Made by a program: the position numbers and the translations under genes. A stretch of DNA of 64,000 bases, from assembly GCA_033032175.1 (NCBI GenBank), contig CM065310.1, forward strand, positions 1,674,001 through 1,738,000, in the 5' to 3' direction. The notes under the pieces are model-generated. The model searched no databases and was not told where the DNA came from. It was given only the letters and a program-made list of their open reading frames with translations. Source of the stretch: Saturnia japonica. Taxonomy: Eukaryota; Arthropoda; Insecta; Lepidoptera; Saturniidae. This document shows, piece after piece, positions 34,481 through 45,575 of the stretch (within the stretch, counting starts at the first letter, position 1; the number at the start of each line of letters is the position of its first letter).

Positions 34481-35108
34481 TAAGAGTTGTCTAAAAAGTT
34501 ATAAAGTGAAAATCTTTTACCATTGCCCTTGTTAAATTGATCTTTTAGATATACAAAAATCCCCACTACTCGACTGATAAACTATTTAAATTAAGATTTA
34601 TCAGTAAGGCTTTAAAGTCACAGTTTTGCTTAAAAATACATGTCTTAATTTAATATGACAAATTTACTTTAGATTGAAAATAAATATGTTTAAAATATTA
34701 ACTAATTCATAAAATGACGGTAATCAAATATACTTTGAATATTGATTTAGTTTTATATAGTTATACGGTGTACGTTCGGAAGATATAAATTAAAAACTTG
34801 AGTACCTATGTTTGGAAAGTCTTTAGGAAACAATATTCTAACACCCTCTTTTCATATCTGACATATAAAGTGAAAAACTTTTACAATAACCCACTTTTCC
34901 TATTTCAAAGTTATAGTAAAATTAATTGGTGATAAAGTAAAGTGTTACGAATCTTAGTAAAGCATTTTAGTGGATCCTACGACAAATTATTAAGGTAAGT
35001 TCGTAATACGCGCGAAACCCGTAGCGATTTCGTTTTTTTTTTTTGCCACTTTCCTATATCGAGTAATGATATTTCAAACTTATATAAAAATCTTGATTGT
35101 TTAACGAG

Positions 35109-35545
35109 GTTTCTCTGATGAAGAATGGATTGTAGAAAACTTTGGAATGAGTAATGCGGACAAGAATTTAAAATCGTCAGGAGCCGACATAGCCACAAAT
35201 ATAAATATATATTTATGTAGAACTAAATTCCCAATCCCAGTCAAGGCCTTCTGAAAGCGTTGCAGAACCATTGCAAATTATTTAGAAAGACCAAATTACA
35301 GATACTAATATGGTCGATAAAAATATAATCAGTGGTAAAAATTAAAAATTATCGCTGTAAATGTAAAGATAATTTATCACGATGTGCTTAGAATTAAAGA
35401 AGCTAAAATTAATGACATTAAAATACTTATTCGATTTGTAACAGAAGATAAAAGACAGTTCTACGAAAATATGATTACGGAACAGGCTGAATTAAATAGA
35501 AGTCAAATAATTGTTGAGGAATTATTTGATGACGAAATTGAATAA
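35109..35545 (+). pseudogene. Unidentified coding-like remnants
   Basis: Two stop-free stretches with protein-like composition. The first, about 35109-35252, reads FSDEEWIVENFGMSNADK onward. The second, 35342-35545, reads KIIAVNVKIIYHDVLRIKEA onward and ends in TAA after EELFDDEIE. Frames differ and stops intervene, and no ATG or splice sites fit clearly. I do not recognise the family; a decayed transposon gene is the likeliest source. Confidence 0.3.
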
Positions 35546-36707
35546 TATGATAAATTAATACATTATGTATCTATATTATGCTATTTAATCATGATTAATA
35601 TTTTATGCTATTTTATTGTATTTCATAAAGGTTATTTAATAACTAATTTAAAACTTAATTATTGCTACTTAAAGTAAACTTATTATTATTGTGATTTTTC
35701 ATGACTATTTTGATTATAAAAATACAGCTGTTAGAAGATATTTTGTTTTGTTAAATTCTTTAGTACTTATAAAAGGGATAGAAAGGCCTAAGTCCTGTTG
35801 ATTTATGATAAGTCCAAAAATTTATTTTTTCAATTACCTATAGGTGTTAAAATAGCTTTATAGGTTTTGTTTATAAACCAAAATAAAGAGTTTATTTTGT
35901 ACTATAAACTTGATGGTATTTTCATTTTTATACGCCATACTGTGTTCTTTAAAAAAAAATTGTGCTTATTTTGCTCATTGCTTAAAAGTGAAAAGTGGAC
36001 TTAACCATTTTCTGAATTGGAGCACCCAATTATTCTTGTCTAATCCATTAGACTTCTTATTATATTTTTTGACAATTTGACAATGGGACAGACTCATCTG
36101 ATGCTTTGTGGCGTGGTATAACCTCACCATACAGCGCTGGTTTTCAGTCTGCCCCACATTCATAAATAGTCTAATACGCGCAATCGGCAGCTTGGCTCGG
36201 CTCGGCTCGTCACATGATATTACAATTAATTTGAAGTAATAAAAAATAAGTAAAATAAGTCTATGATATTATTTAAAATTAATTATTAGTGAAGAGAATA
36301 CTATGTTAATAACGTAATAAAATATATGATCACTTTACGGTACGAAATCTAAAAGCATAATTAAATGAGAAAAAGTCGCGTAATATAACACCAAAGACAA
36401 AAATACACATACAGTTACCAAAATACAATAAAAAAATTGAACACAAAAGAAAAAACTAAATAGATGCAGGTCCAAAACAACATCGTTTACAAAAGTTTTC
36501 AAACGTGCCTAGACAATAGTGTACACGGTCGGCGCACGCGCGCGGCGCAGTGGACCCGAAACCTACTTGTCTGCCTTGCGCGTGAGGCCAACCGCCACAC
36601 GACACCCGATCCTTGAGGATGTGAGGCATTGGTCACGTGAAGGTCGTGGAACCTGTATCCACATGGGACGGTGCTATCCAGTTCATCTAATTAGGTCACA
36701 TTGGTAA

Positions 36708-37196
36708 GGGGTTCGTTCATAAAATACGTTCGTACTTTTGGAGGGGAGGGTATCGCTTACTGTGACAAGATAGGACAAGGAGGGGTCGAGGGTTCTAACG
36801 AAACGTGATGTTCGGAGCTGCTTAAACAATTTGGCTTTTTTTTTTGTTACTATAGAAAGTCATTCGTTTCATATTTTAGTAAATACATATATACTTTTAC
36901 GTATATAATTTTGTCATAATGGCTTAAAAACTTGTTATATTTATGTACGCAGGGTTTGTTTTTTTTGTACTTGTTTTTCGACGTGTCGGCGCTAGCGTTA
37001 CGGTCCGTCACAATCATTTCATTATTACTGTAAATAATAAATAATTAAAAATATCAAAATTTGTGTAGTTACTATTAATCGCCTTAAATCATGTACGGGG
37101 TTATATCATTCATGATACAATATTCATATAGGGTCGCAGAAAATGTGAGGGGGTAAAAAGGTAAAATTTTGCGTGACATATTTTATGAACGGCCCC
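36708..37196. mobile_element. 489-bp MITE related to 7502-8077
   Basis: The left end GGGGTTCGTTCATAAAATAC and the complement of the right end, GGGGCCGTTCATAAAATATG, are inverted. Flanks are TAA and TAG. Termini resemble the GGGGCC...ATAAATTACG ends of 7502-8077, with similar subterminal GGAGGGG / GAGGGGG tracts. Confidence 0.6.
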
Positions 37197-37240
37197 TAGA
37201 TTGTGAAGCAGGAATAGATTTAGGCAAGGTCGAAATACTT

Positions 37241-37460
37241 TATAGGTTTAGCGTTTAGTCACGATCGCACATGATCTTAAGTGACGATCTAGCCCAAGAT
37301 AGTATCACACTAAGCCTAGTGGAAGACTGGCTCTCAAGTATAGCTGCCCGAACACCCCTACTATAGGTGCTTGATGACAACTTGAGAGTTTCATCATGAT
37401 CTTTATCTTCACCGATAGCTCAGGCTTATTGCAGGGATTCGAACTTACGTCGATCGACGT
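37241..37460 (+). repeat. Dispersed repeat, second copy of the 22144-22450 family
   Basis: GGTTTAGCGTTTAGTCACGA, ATGATCTTAAGTGACGAT, CTAAGCCTAGTGGAAGACTG and GCAGGGATTCGAACTTACGT occur in the family order. Confidence 0.6.
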
Positions 37461-40400
37461 GGTATAAAAGATATTATGTATAAAGTTTAGTTCAGTGGTT
37501 CCTGAGATTAGCGCGTTCAACCAAACAAACAAACAAACTCTTCAGCTTTATAATATTAGTATTTGTAGATAATAGTGCAACGAACTTATAAGCAGATTTT
37601 AATATTAACTTGAAATTTTGGAATCACCTATTTATTTAAAATTATATTCGTAATTAATTTATCCGAAATATCTTTCATACTTCCGCCTGAAGCAGATTAA
37701 CAGTTTCGTCTTTCTGCAACAAAAAACATTTCGCTCATCCTAAACTACAATGACATAATTACAAAAAAGCCGAATTTGACATTTTGGTGTCATAAGTTCC
37801 TGTTACAAAAACTATCTATAGAAAAAATATCACAATTGTTTTTACAATAGTTTATGATAGAGGTAGGTAGAGAATGTCGTTAGGAAATTGGCTTAAATTC
37901 GCTAAACATTCATCAATTCAAAACTTCTAAATGTTTCTAATGAAAAATTATTTAAATGTAATTACGTCGTTGTTCCATTGGATGAGCGATTTGTTCCCGC
38001 TCGCTAGCTTCGGAAAAGTCAACATGAATGTTAGCGCCTAATGCTTTATCATTAGCAAATAAGTTTATTATTTATTGGGAGTAAGATTTGTTATTAGTTT
38101 TTTTTTTCTTTATTATTTCGCTGTACCACACACTGTCCACGCTTAAGGACAGTCTATGATTGACCACCGTCGCCGCGAGTTGATTTATATCAAATCGCGA
38201 ATTATATTATCCCGCTTCTTGGAGTTGTGCACGTTGCACGACGTAAACCGAAAGAATTGACCGAGAAAAAGCGCTGCCAGGCTGAAGCACCAGAAGAACG
38301 CAAATAAAGGTGATCGTAGAATAAGCGGTACAGCTTCTATATTGTTTAGTTGACGCGTCCACAATGACTCGTTGAGGAACGAAACACGTGTCATCGAATG
38401 TGGTTGTTTCACGTCTCATCTGCAAGCATACTTTTTAATTTATTAATTGTTTAACACTTTTAACATTTTAATTCCTACTGGTTAATAACATACCGGTCTA
38501 CGGGCACGGCCATATCTCTTTTATTGTTTCAGTTACTAACATTTCACCTTTTGATTTTTCTTCTTTTTCACGGTTAGTTTCTGATTTAACTTTTTCACAT
38601 CCATCATAACAATAAAAAATATTTTTTGTTACAGAAAGACTAAACAATTGTTAATTCTGTTTCAGGTCGAAAAGTAGCAAGGAAATTTCGGATAAATTAA
38701 TTATGATGTATTTCCGCCAAGTAACGCCTAAGTAATATTATATTCATACGTAAAAAATAAACAAATAATCACTTAAAGTTACTATAAAAATACAAAATAT
38801 AGGATAAAATAAAAAAAATAAAAAAACAAATTAAATAAATTACCTAAACCTATTATTTTATCAATAAAAATAAAATATATGGGAACACAATTGCACACAG
38901 CCGGGGATGGTAAATGGTGGTCTAATCTATACCAATATTATAAAGAGGAAAGATTTGATTTTTTAATGGTAATTGATAAACTCAAAAACTACTGGACCGA
39001 TTTTAAAAATTCTTTCAACAATATAAAGCCACAGTATCAGCGAGTAACATAGGCCTTATTGTAACTCGATAATTTAATTTATTCCCCATAAATATATCGA
39101 TAGTTTTACACAAACTATAAAAAATTGTTTTCACTGGTGCGTTGGCAATGTTTGTCGTATAAAATTAACACGGGTGAAACGTGGGGCACAACTAGTAAGT
39201 AATAATACTGGTATAGATATCGCTTAAAGTTGGTATTTAAAAAAAACCTGGTAAATGGCAAATATCAGGGGCTTAACATCGTCGTCGGCCCCGGGGACCG
39301 TTTTTGATTTTGCAAATGACAGGTGCTTTATTCCATCTTCCCGCGGCCTCGAGACCTTTTTTTGCTCCTTGATGACCGAAACTGCAGGGGCCCTATGTTT
39401 ACCTACTCCATGGTACAAGATCCTACTTGTACCAGGGACTTGGCACCTGGTACATCGACCATCCTTGTTCCCAACTAAGCATAGCTTGTATTAGTGACTA
39501 AACATCTGATATACCATTCATATATAGATATTTTTAACACGCAGACGTCCAGCTTACAATAATTATTCGTCACACAAAGGGGTAACGAACCCGTGACCTC
39601 GCTCTATAGCAGGGCTAACTACCACTGCGCCGCGCCGTGAAGTTTCTCTTCATTTATTGTTATTATTACTTTTCATTTGTTTGGAGCTCTGGCAATAAAG
39701 TAAATCTTTTGTACATTAAAACAATATAATACCACCTTTTAAACGTCGTCCCACTGTTGTTAGGCAAAGATTTTATTCCCAAGGAAGCACCAACTTGCCA
39801 AAACCATGTTAGTTTATACCGGGTCAAGAAATTTGTACATTATGATATATAATATCTAATATTTTTTTAAGAGTTTTAATATATTTGTAATTTTTCCCTT
39901 GTTAATGTTACTAAATAAATTAAATTTTGTAAAAATGCTTATACAAACCGAGGATTGAATCTGAGAACATCATAATTTTATTGCGCCATTCGACAACCAT
40001 GACGTATGCAGGTCTCTTAAAACATACTAGATGGCAGCACTGGTATTTTAAATCGCACTATCGGCTTGTTACATATTTGTGGCGGGTACCCTACTTAAAG
40101 ACCCTCTTACAAAAATGTGGTGACTGCAGATTTTCAACTTGAAATTTTTTCTACAAGAGCGCTAGCATTATAGCTAGTTGTCCTCTGTAATAAAACTTTA
40201 AATTCTTTAAGTGTCATTAATTGGAAATAAATGGGACATCGTTTTATTAGGGACGATTCGATATCGATACTAGAGGTAGTAGAGGTGTGTTATAATAGGA
40301 TGATATTTTGGTATTCCTAAATTATGGAATATATTAGTTGACTCGTATTAGGTTCCCGTACCTATTATTTGATCTCAGAATACAGAACAAACTATTTGAT

Positions 40401-41109
40401 ATTAGTCAATTAATAGTCACCGAATCAATATTCGCTATTCGCTACCTACTTGAATCTAATACTGACATTAGTGATTAAATTTTCTTTCGTATTAATAAAC
40501 TATCTGTGCCCGCGGCTTCGCTCACGTGGATTACAGAATTCCCGCACGAATCAATCTTGAATCTAAAATAATGGTAGTCTAAGTCACTTCCTATAAAATC
40601 AGCTATCTACCAGTGAAAATCCCATCGAAATCGTTCTAACCGTTTCGGAGATTACCCGGAACAAAAAGACAAACAAGAATTTTTAACATGGGTTTTTTGT
40701 TTTATTTATCGTGTATACTTACTTACGCATTTAGTAAAAAAACTGTTATTTTGACATTACAAACAGACACTTCAATTTTATTATTTGTATAGATTACGGA
40801 CTGTCGTCAACGTCAAAGTCTTTGGTTTATTAAAATAAATTATTATTATATTGTTTATAACAGTTATGGGCAACCTTTGACATGTTCAGGGCCAAACTTT
40901 AGCGTGCAAATACGTTCGCGGGCCGCGTTTAAAAGTACTTAGTGCATTTTAAAGTAGTGTAACATGAAATAATACGACAATGTTCTTATAGTACAATTTA
41001 TTAAAATAACAAAATATAATTTAAAAAAATGGTACATTATAGTTAAATGTGCATTTGTTACAAACTACGAAAATTAAATACACCGAAATCAATGAGACAC
41101 TTGAGCTTG

Positions 41110-42410
41110 AATTTATCCATCGATATTTGGATTAATTTCACTGATACAAAGACGTAAAGAATTTTCCAAATTATCGTCAGTCAGTCTTGTACGATGTGTT
41201 GATTTATTAACTTTCATCAATGAAAACAACTGTTCACATTTATAAGTACTGCCAAACGCACAAATCAGATTTCAGATAGTGGTTTATCTTTTATTTTCAT
41301 GAAGTCTGCTATCTCATTTCTAAGCTCGTAAGACCGTTTCAACGTTTTTCCTTTGCTCAGCCATTTGACTTCACAATAATATGTTACGTATAACGACGTT
41401 TATAAATTCAGCTGATATTTCATCCAAAAACACCTTGAACTGACGATGGTTAAGCCCTCGGGATCGAATAAACTTGATGGTTTTACTACCACATTCATAA
41501 CAATCTGGAGTCGAATGGACTTAGAACACAAGTTCTGTTGGTGGATAATGCAATGTAGGACTATGAAATCCTCTTTTTTCACATTTAACTCTGTTGCTTT
41601 TTCATTCAAAATTCCGATGAAACCTTTACGTAAGCCGACCATAGAAGGTGCACCATCAAGGCATACTCCCATTAATTTTGACCATGGCAAGCCAAAACTT
41701 GTGAATACCTTTTGAACTTCAATAAAAATATCCTCTCCTGTAGTGGTTCTTTTTAGCGGCTGTTAAAGCAAGCAATTCCTCAGTAACAGTGAACTCCTTA
41801 TCAACACCTCGAATAAATATAGCCAGTTGAGCTGTGTCAGACAAATCAGTGCTCTCGTCTAATGCTATGGAAAATGATTCGAAACCAGCCAATACGGTCA
41901 GTTAATGTTGTTTTTATATCATTAGCCATCCATTTCTATACGTCGAACAACGGTTCGTCTTGACAAACTATTTTTTTCGAATTCATTTTTCTTTTCAGGA
42001 CACAAACAACTGCAAACTTCTAACATACACTCCTTGATTAAATTCTCCTTCGGCAAATGGTTTTAATGCCTCTGCCAATTTTCAGCTAACTATAAAACTA
42101 GCTTTCACAACAATGTCAAGTTGTGTTCTTTGTTTATGAAACATTTGTTGCTGTTTTTCCAAATATGCGGTATTTAATTTCTTTTGCATTTTGTCTGTTC
42201 TTAATTGTCCTGTCAGTGAGTGCAGCGTAGCATGCTTAGTTGAGTAATTCCTCTTTATATTGAATTCTTTCATTACTGAAATGGATTCATTACACGGCAA
42301 ACAAATAGGCTTACCATTATGCAAGATAAAAAAGAATTCTTCAGTCCATTTTTCTTGAAACTGGCGACCCTCTGTATCTACTTTTCGTTTCTATCCACCA
42401 GATATCATTT
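41110..42410 (-). pseudogene. hAT transposase of the GTF2IRD2/ZBED5/FAM200 type, degenerate
   Basis: From N- to C-terminus on the minus strand: KRKVDTEGRQFQEKWTEEF then FFILHNGKPICLPCNES at 42400-42280, a BED-like zinc finger with CLPC followed by KRNYSTKH (the first His of the usual RHY..KH is Asn). A coiled stretch follows, then CLDGAPSMVGLRKGFIGILN with the catalytic-region Asp at about 41667, VLHCIIHQQNLCSK, and the C-terminal dimerisation segment LFSLMKVNKSTHRTRLTDDN near 41230. Several frameshifts and stops separate these pieces. This family has been domesticated several times in animals, but this copy is not intact. Confidence 0.85.
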
Positions 42411-43436
42411 TTAAATTCTTCAGTCCATTTTTCTTGAAACTGGCGACCCTCTTTATATACTTTTCGTTTCTATCCACCAGATATCATTTTTAAATTCTTC
42501 AGTCTATTTTTCTTGAAACTGGCGACCCTCTGTATCTACTTTTCGTTTCTTTCCACCAGATATCATTTTTAAATTCTTCAGTCCATTTTTCTTGAAACTG
42601 GCGACCCTCTGTATCTACTTTTCGTTTCTATCCACCAGATATCATTTTTAAATTATTCAGTCCATTTTTCTTGAAAACTGGCGACCCTCTTATATACTTT
42701 TCGTTTCTATCCACAGATATCATTTTTAAATTCTTCAGTCTATTTTTCTTGAAACTGGCGACCCTCTGTATCTACTTTTCGATTGTCTTTCGCACCAGAT
42801 ATCATTTTTAAATTCTTCAGTCCATTTTTCTTGAAACTGGCGACTCTGTATTACTTTCGTTTCTATCCACCAGATATCATTTTTAAATTATTCAGTCCAT
42901 TTTTCTTGAAACTGGCGACCCTCTTTATATACTTTTCGTTTCTATCCACCAGATATCATTTTTAAATTCTTCAGTCTATTTTTCTTGAAACTGGCGACCC
43001 TCTGTATCTACTTTTCGTTTCTTTCCACCAGATATCATTTTTAAATTCTTCAGTCCATTTTTCTTGAAACTGGCGACCCTCTGTATCTACTTTTCGTTTC
43101 TATCCACCAGATATCATTTTTAAATTCTTCAGAATCACATTTTTCTTGTATAACTGGGACCCTCATATTACTTTTCGTTTCTATCCACCAGATATCATTT
43201 TTAAATTCTTCAGTCCATTTTTCTTGAAACTGGCGACCCTCTGTATCTACTTTTCGTTTCTATCCACCAGATATCATTTTTAAATTCTTCAGTCCATTTT
43301 TCTTGAAACTGGCGACCCTCTTTATATACTTTTCGTTTCTATCCACCAGATATCATTTTTAAATTCTTCAGTCCATTTTTCTTGAAACTGGCGACCCTCT
43401 GTATCTACTTTTCGTTTCTTTCCACCAGATACCTAT
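42337..43436. repeat. 14-copy, 79-bp minisatellite derived from the transposase start
   Basis: The unit includes TTCTTCAGTCCATTTTTCTT, ACTGGCGACCCTCT and CCACCAGATATCATTTTTAA. Starts are ~79 bp apart. Read on the minus strand the unit contains ATG followed by I-S-G-G-(K or stop)-K-R-K-V-D-T-E-G-R-Q-F-Q-E-K-W-T-E-E-F, exactly the protein start that continues at the innermost copy. Two variable sites (GTATCTA or TTATATA; CTATCC or CTTTCC) give an order A-B-C, A-B-C, A-B-C, A-x, A-B-C, a higher-order trimer of about 237 bp. Copy 11 (near 43140) is the most diverged. Confidence 0.92.
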
Positions 43437-43995
43437 AATTTTTATTTACTTTTCGTTCAATAAACTTAATAACAAACTATAGTTAGTAGCCACTCAAGAT
43501 GCACACAAAGTCACAAAGCAAGTTGACGGCTCGAGCAGTTCGCTAGGTTATCGCTTGTCCAAGTTATCGCCTCGGTAGCTCAAATAGAACTGAACTAACG
43601 TTCGGGCCATCCATCCGCTTATAGATGCAATATGAAGGAATAATCTGGAATAAACTCGTTTAGAATAATTGAGAAGCAATAAATTTTTTGATGTGTTGCC
43701 AGTGAGGCGGCAAACCTCAAAGAATTTGATCGAGCAAGCCGAGTGGCGGCGATTATCAAAGAGTGAGGCGACCAAACATCAAAGGAAAAGGCTCGCGGGC
43801 CGGATCATATCTTACAGAGGGCTGGTTGTTGCCCATATATGGTTTATAAGGTAACTAGTTCTTACAATTATCCGGTCAGATTTTTTTTTAGAACTGACTA
43901 CACTGTTAGCCTTAGGAGCCCTGAAGCCGCTGCGGATTTTACAGCTTCACCGAACTTGGAATCCTGTCAGATATAATATATGGTTATATGTACTA

Positions 43996-44592
43996 CACTG
44001 GGCCGCAAAGAAAGCGAGGTTGGTTATAAAAAATTCGATAACTTTTAAAATATTTGAGCAATCCATTTAAAATAAAAACTAAATTAAAGTTTATTTCATT
44101 GCAAATATAGAAAGAAGTAAAACATTTTTTTATCTTTTTGGCGATTGTATTAAAAACAGTAAATTAATTTAAAAAAAAAACTATTTTTAAAATTTGAATA
44201 ATAAATATGGCATTTATTGTGCAGAAACTCATTATTCTGATGAAGTTTGATTAAAACATGCCACTTACCCCTGAAGAATGTACCAGAATTCTGACAAAGC
44301 TTGAAGAGGGGCGCCGTCAGCGTTATACAGCGAGAACTGTTGGCGTGTCGCTATCAACAATTCAAAGAGTGCTCCAGCGATTTGAAAAGGCTTGATCTAA
44401 TATTCACAGACCACGATCAGGCCGAACAAGGTTCACGAAAGCGCGGGAGGATCGATATATGGTGTCAATATGAGTTTCATTTAATCACTATAAGATTGTC
44501 TATAATACAGTCTTTGTTTCATAAAGCTAGCTCTAGTAACTTGGAAGTTATTGAGATTTTTGCTACCGACCCGCTTTCTTTGCGGCCCAGTA
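43996..44592 (+). mobile_element. Internally deleted Tc1-like element (597 bp)
   Basis: Termini CACTGGGCCGCAAAGAAAGC (left) and the complement of CGCTTTCTTTGCGGCCCAGT (right), ~20 bp, flanked by TA on both sides. It encodes only the transposase start: MPLTPEECTRILTKLEEGRR and a helix-turn-helix ending VGVSLSTIQRVLQRFEKA, then a stop; the catalytic domain is deleted. It lies 154 bp from the hAT element and differs from the Tc1 at 17187. Confidence 0.8.
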
Positions 44593-45149
44593 TATTATAG
44601 AAGGAAGAAAAAAGTTATCCTAGAAGGCGTATTTGCATTGAGGTTGGTAAATTGGGCGTATGAAATTAGGCTAATGAATGCTAGGATTGTTAGGGTGGTG
44701 TTACTAACTATACCAGCACCCCCATGGATAATGAAAAATCAATATTTTTATGCGTACTTAGTTTATATTGATTGTTTACTGTTTGGTTGTCGTTGAACCG
44801 ATAACCTACATGAAACAATACGACCGTATTTCTAACCTTACCGTATTGCCAGTTACTAAAGATAGATAAATTTTTTGTCTTTACTTTATTTTCAATATCT
44901 TATCAATGAATAGTTTTTCGTATTTACTGCTGACGGCCTCGCGCCTGAGGGGGCCTCGCAAAAAAGCTTCATTAAAGTTAACAGTTTTATTAAAAGTGTT
45001 TATTCTTTAAATTAATTAATACATGTAATATTTTTTCCAAATTTCCCGGTGGACATACTATATTGATTGATGGGCTATAATAACAGTAAAACAACTTTTA
45101 GAAATTAAAAAAAAGGATTAAAAAATAATAAATATTTATTAATTCACAA

Positions 45150-45575
45150 CCGATTTTGGATAAATTTTGTACACGGGAAGTATACGTCATTTTAAAATTG
45201 ATAGGCAATTAACATTATCAGTAATAGTATTTGAAATGGTAAAGAAAATAATTTCCCAAAAAATAATTTTTATTCTTTCACGAAATTTTGTACTAGGGAT
45301 GTATGTCAATTCCATGATCGATAAGCTTTAAGAGTTGTTTTTATAATAAAAAATTAATTAATTATCATCCGCGTTTGACAAAATTTCTTACATGGGATGG
45401 GATGTATACGTGATTTCATAATTGACAGGCTAGAAGAATCGTCAACAATAATTTCAGGAATATGTAAAAAAAAACATTTTTGATAAAATCTCTTTCCTCA
45501 AACAATTTTGATGAAAATTATATACGGGAAGTACATGTAATTGCTAAATTGATAGGCTGTATGAACTGTCAAAGA
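45150..45575. repeat. Degenerate tandem array, about four units of 95-125 bp
   Basis: Each unit carries versions of TTTTGATAAATTTTGTAC, CGGGAAGTATACGT and AAATTGATAGGCT (about 45155, 45280, 45375, 45505). A lone diverged unit lies at 53250-53345 with TTTTTTGAGATGGGAAGCAT. Noncoding; class unknown. Confidence 0.6.

Larger units (their letters stand above)
32921..40852. other. Intergenic stretch, no supported gene
   Basis: Beyond the putative WDR44 promoter, I see only decayed repeats: a reversed copy (34150-34480) of part of the 54860-61785 tandem unit, coding-like remnants at 35109-35545, a MITE (36708-37196), dispersed repeats at 37241-37560 and 38930-39190, and a tRNA-like repeat tail near 39590. 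A GC-rich patch at 36519-36700 and one with hydrophobic frames at 38185-38425 are not convincingly genic. Confidence 0.6.
40861..43841 (-). mobile_element. hAT-superfamily transposon, complete ends, dead
   Basis: 2,981 bp flanked by the perfect 8-bp duplication GTTTATAA (40853-40860 and 43842-43849), diagnostic of hAT. Termini are CAGTTATGGGCAAC (left) and, on the complement of the right end, CATATATGGGCAAC; a subterminal GCGGGCC motif is present on both sides. It contains a decayed BED/GTF2IRD2-like transposase on the minus strand and, around its start codon, a 14-copy minisatellite. All parts lie between one pair of duplications, so the minisatellite grew inside the element. Confidence 0.9.

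Noticed and set aside
38185..38425. Two overlapping minus-strand frames with a hydrophobic stretch (signal-peptide-like)
   Set aside because: Two frames compete, neither has a promoter, splice sites or known family, and codon use is not distinctive.
42337..43436. Regular direct repeats resembling a CRISPR array
   Set aside because: The whole 79-bp unit repeats, with no unique spacers, and the unit is transposase coding sequence in a eukaryotic genome.
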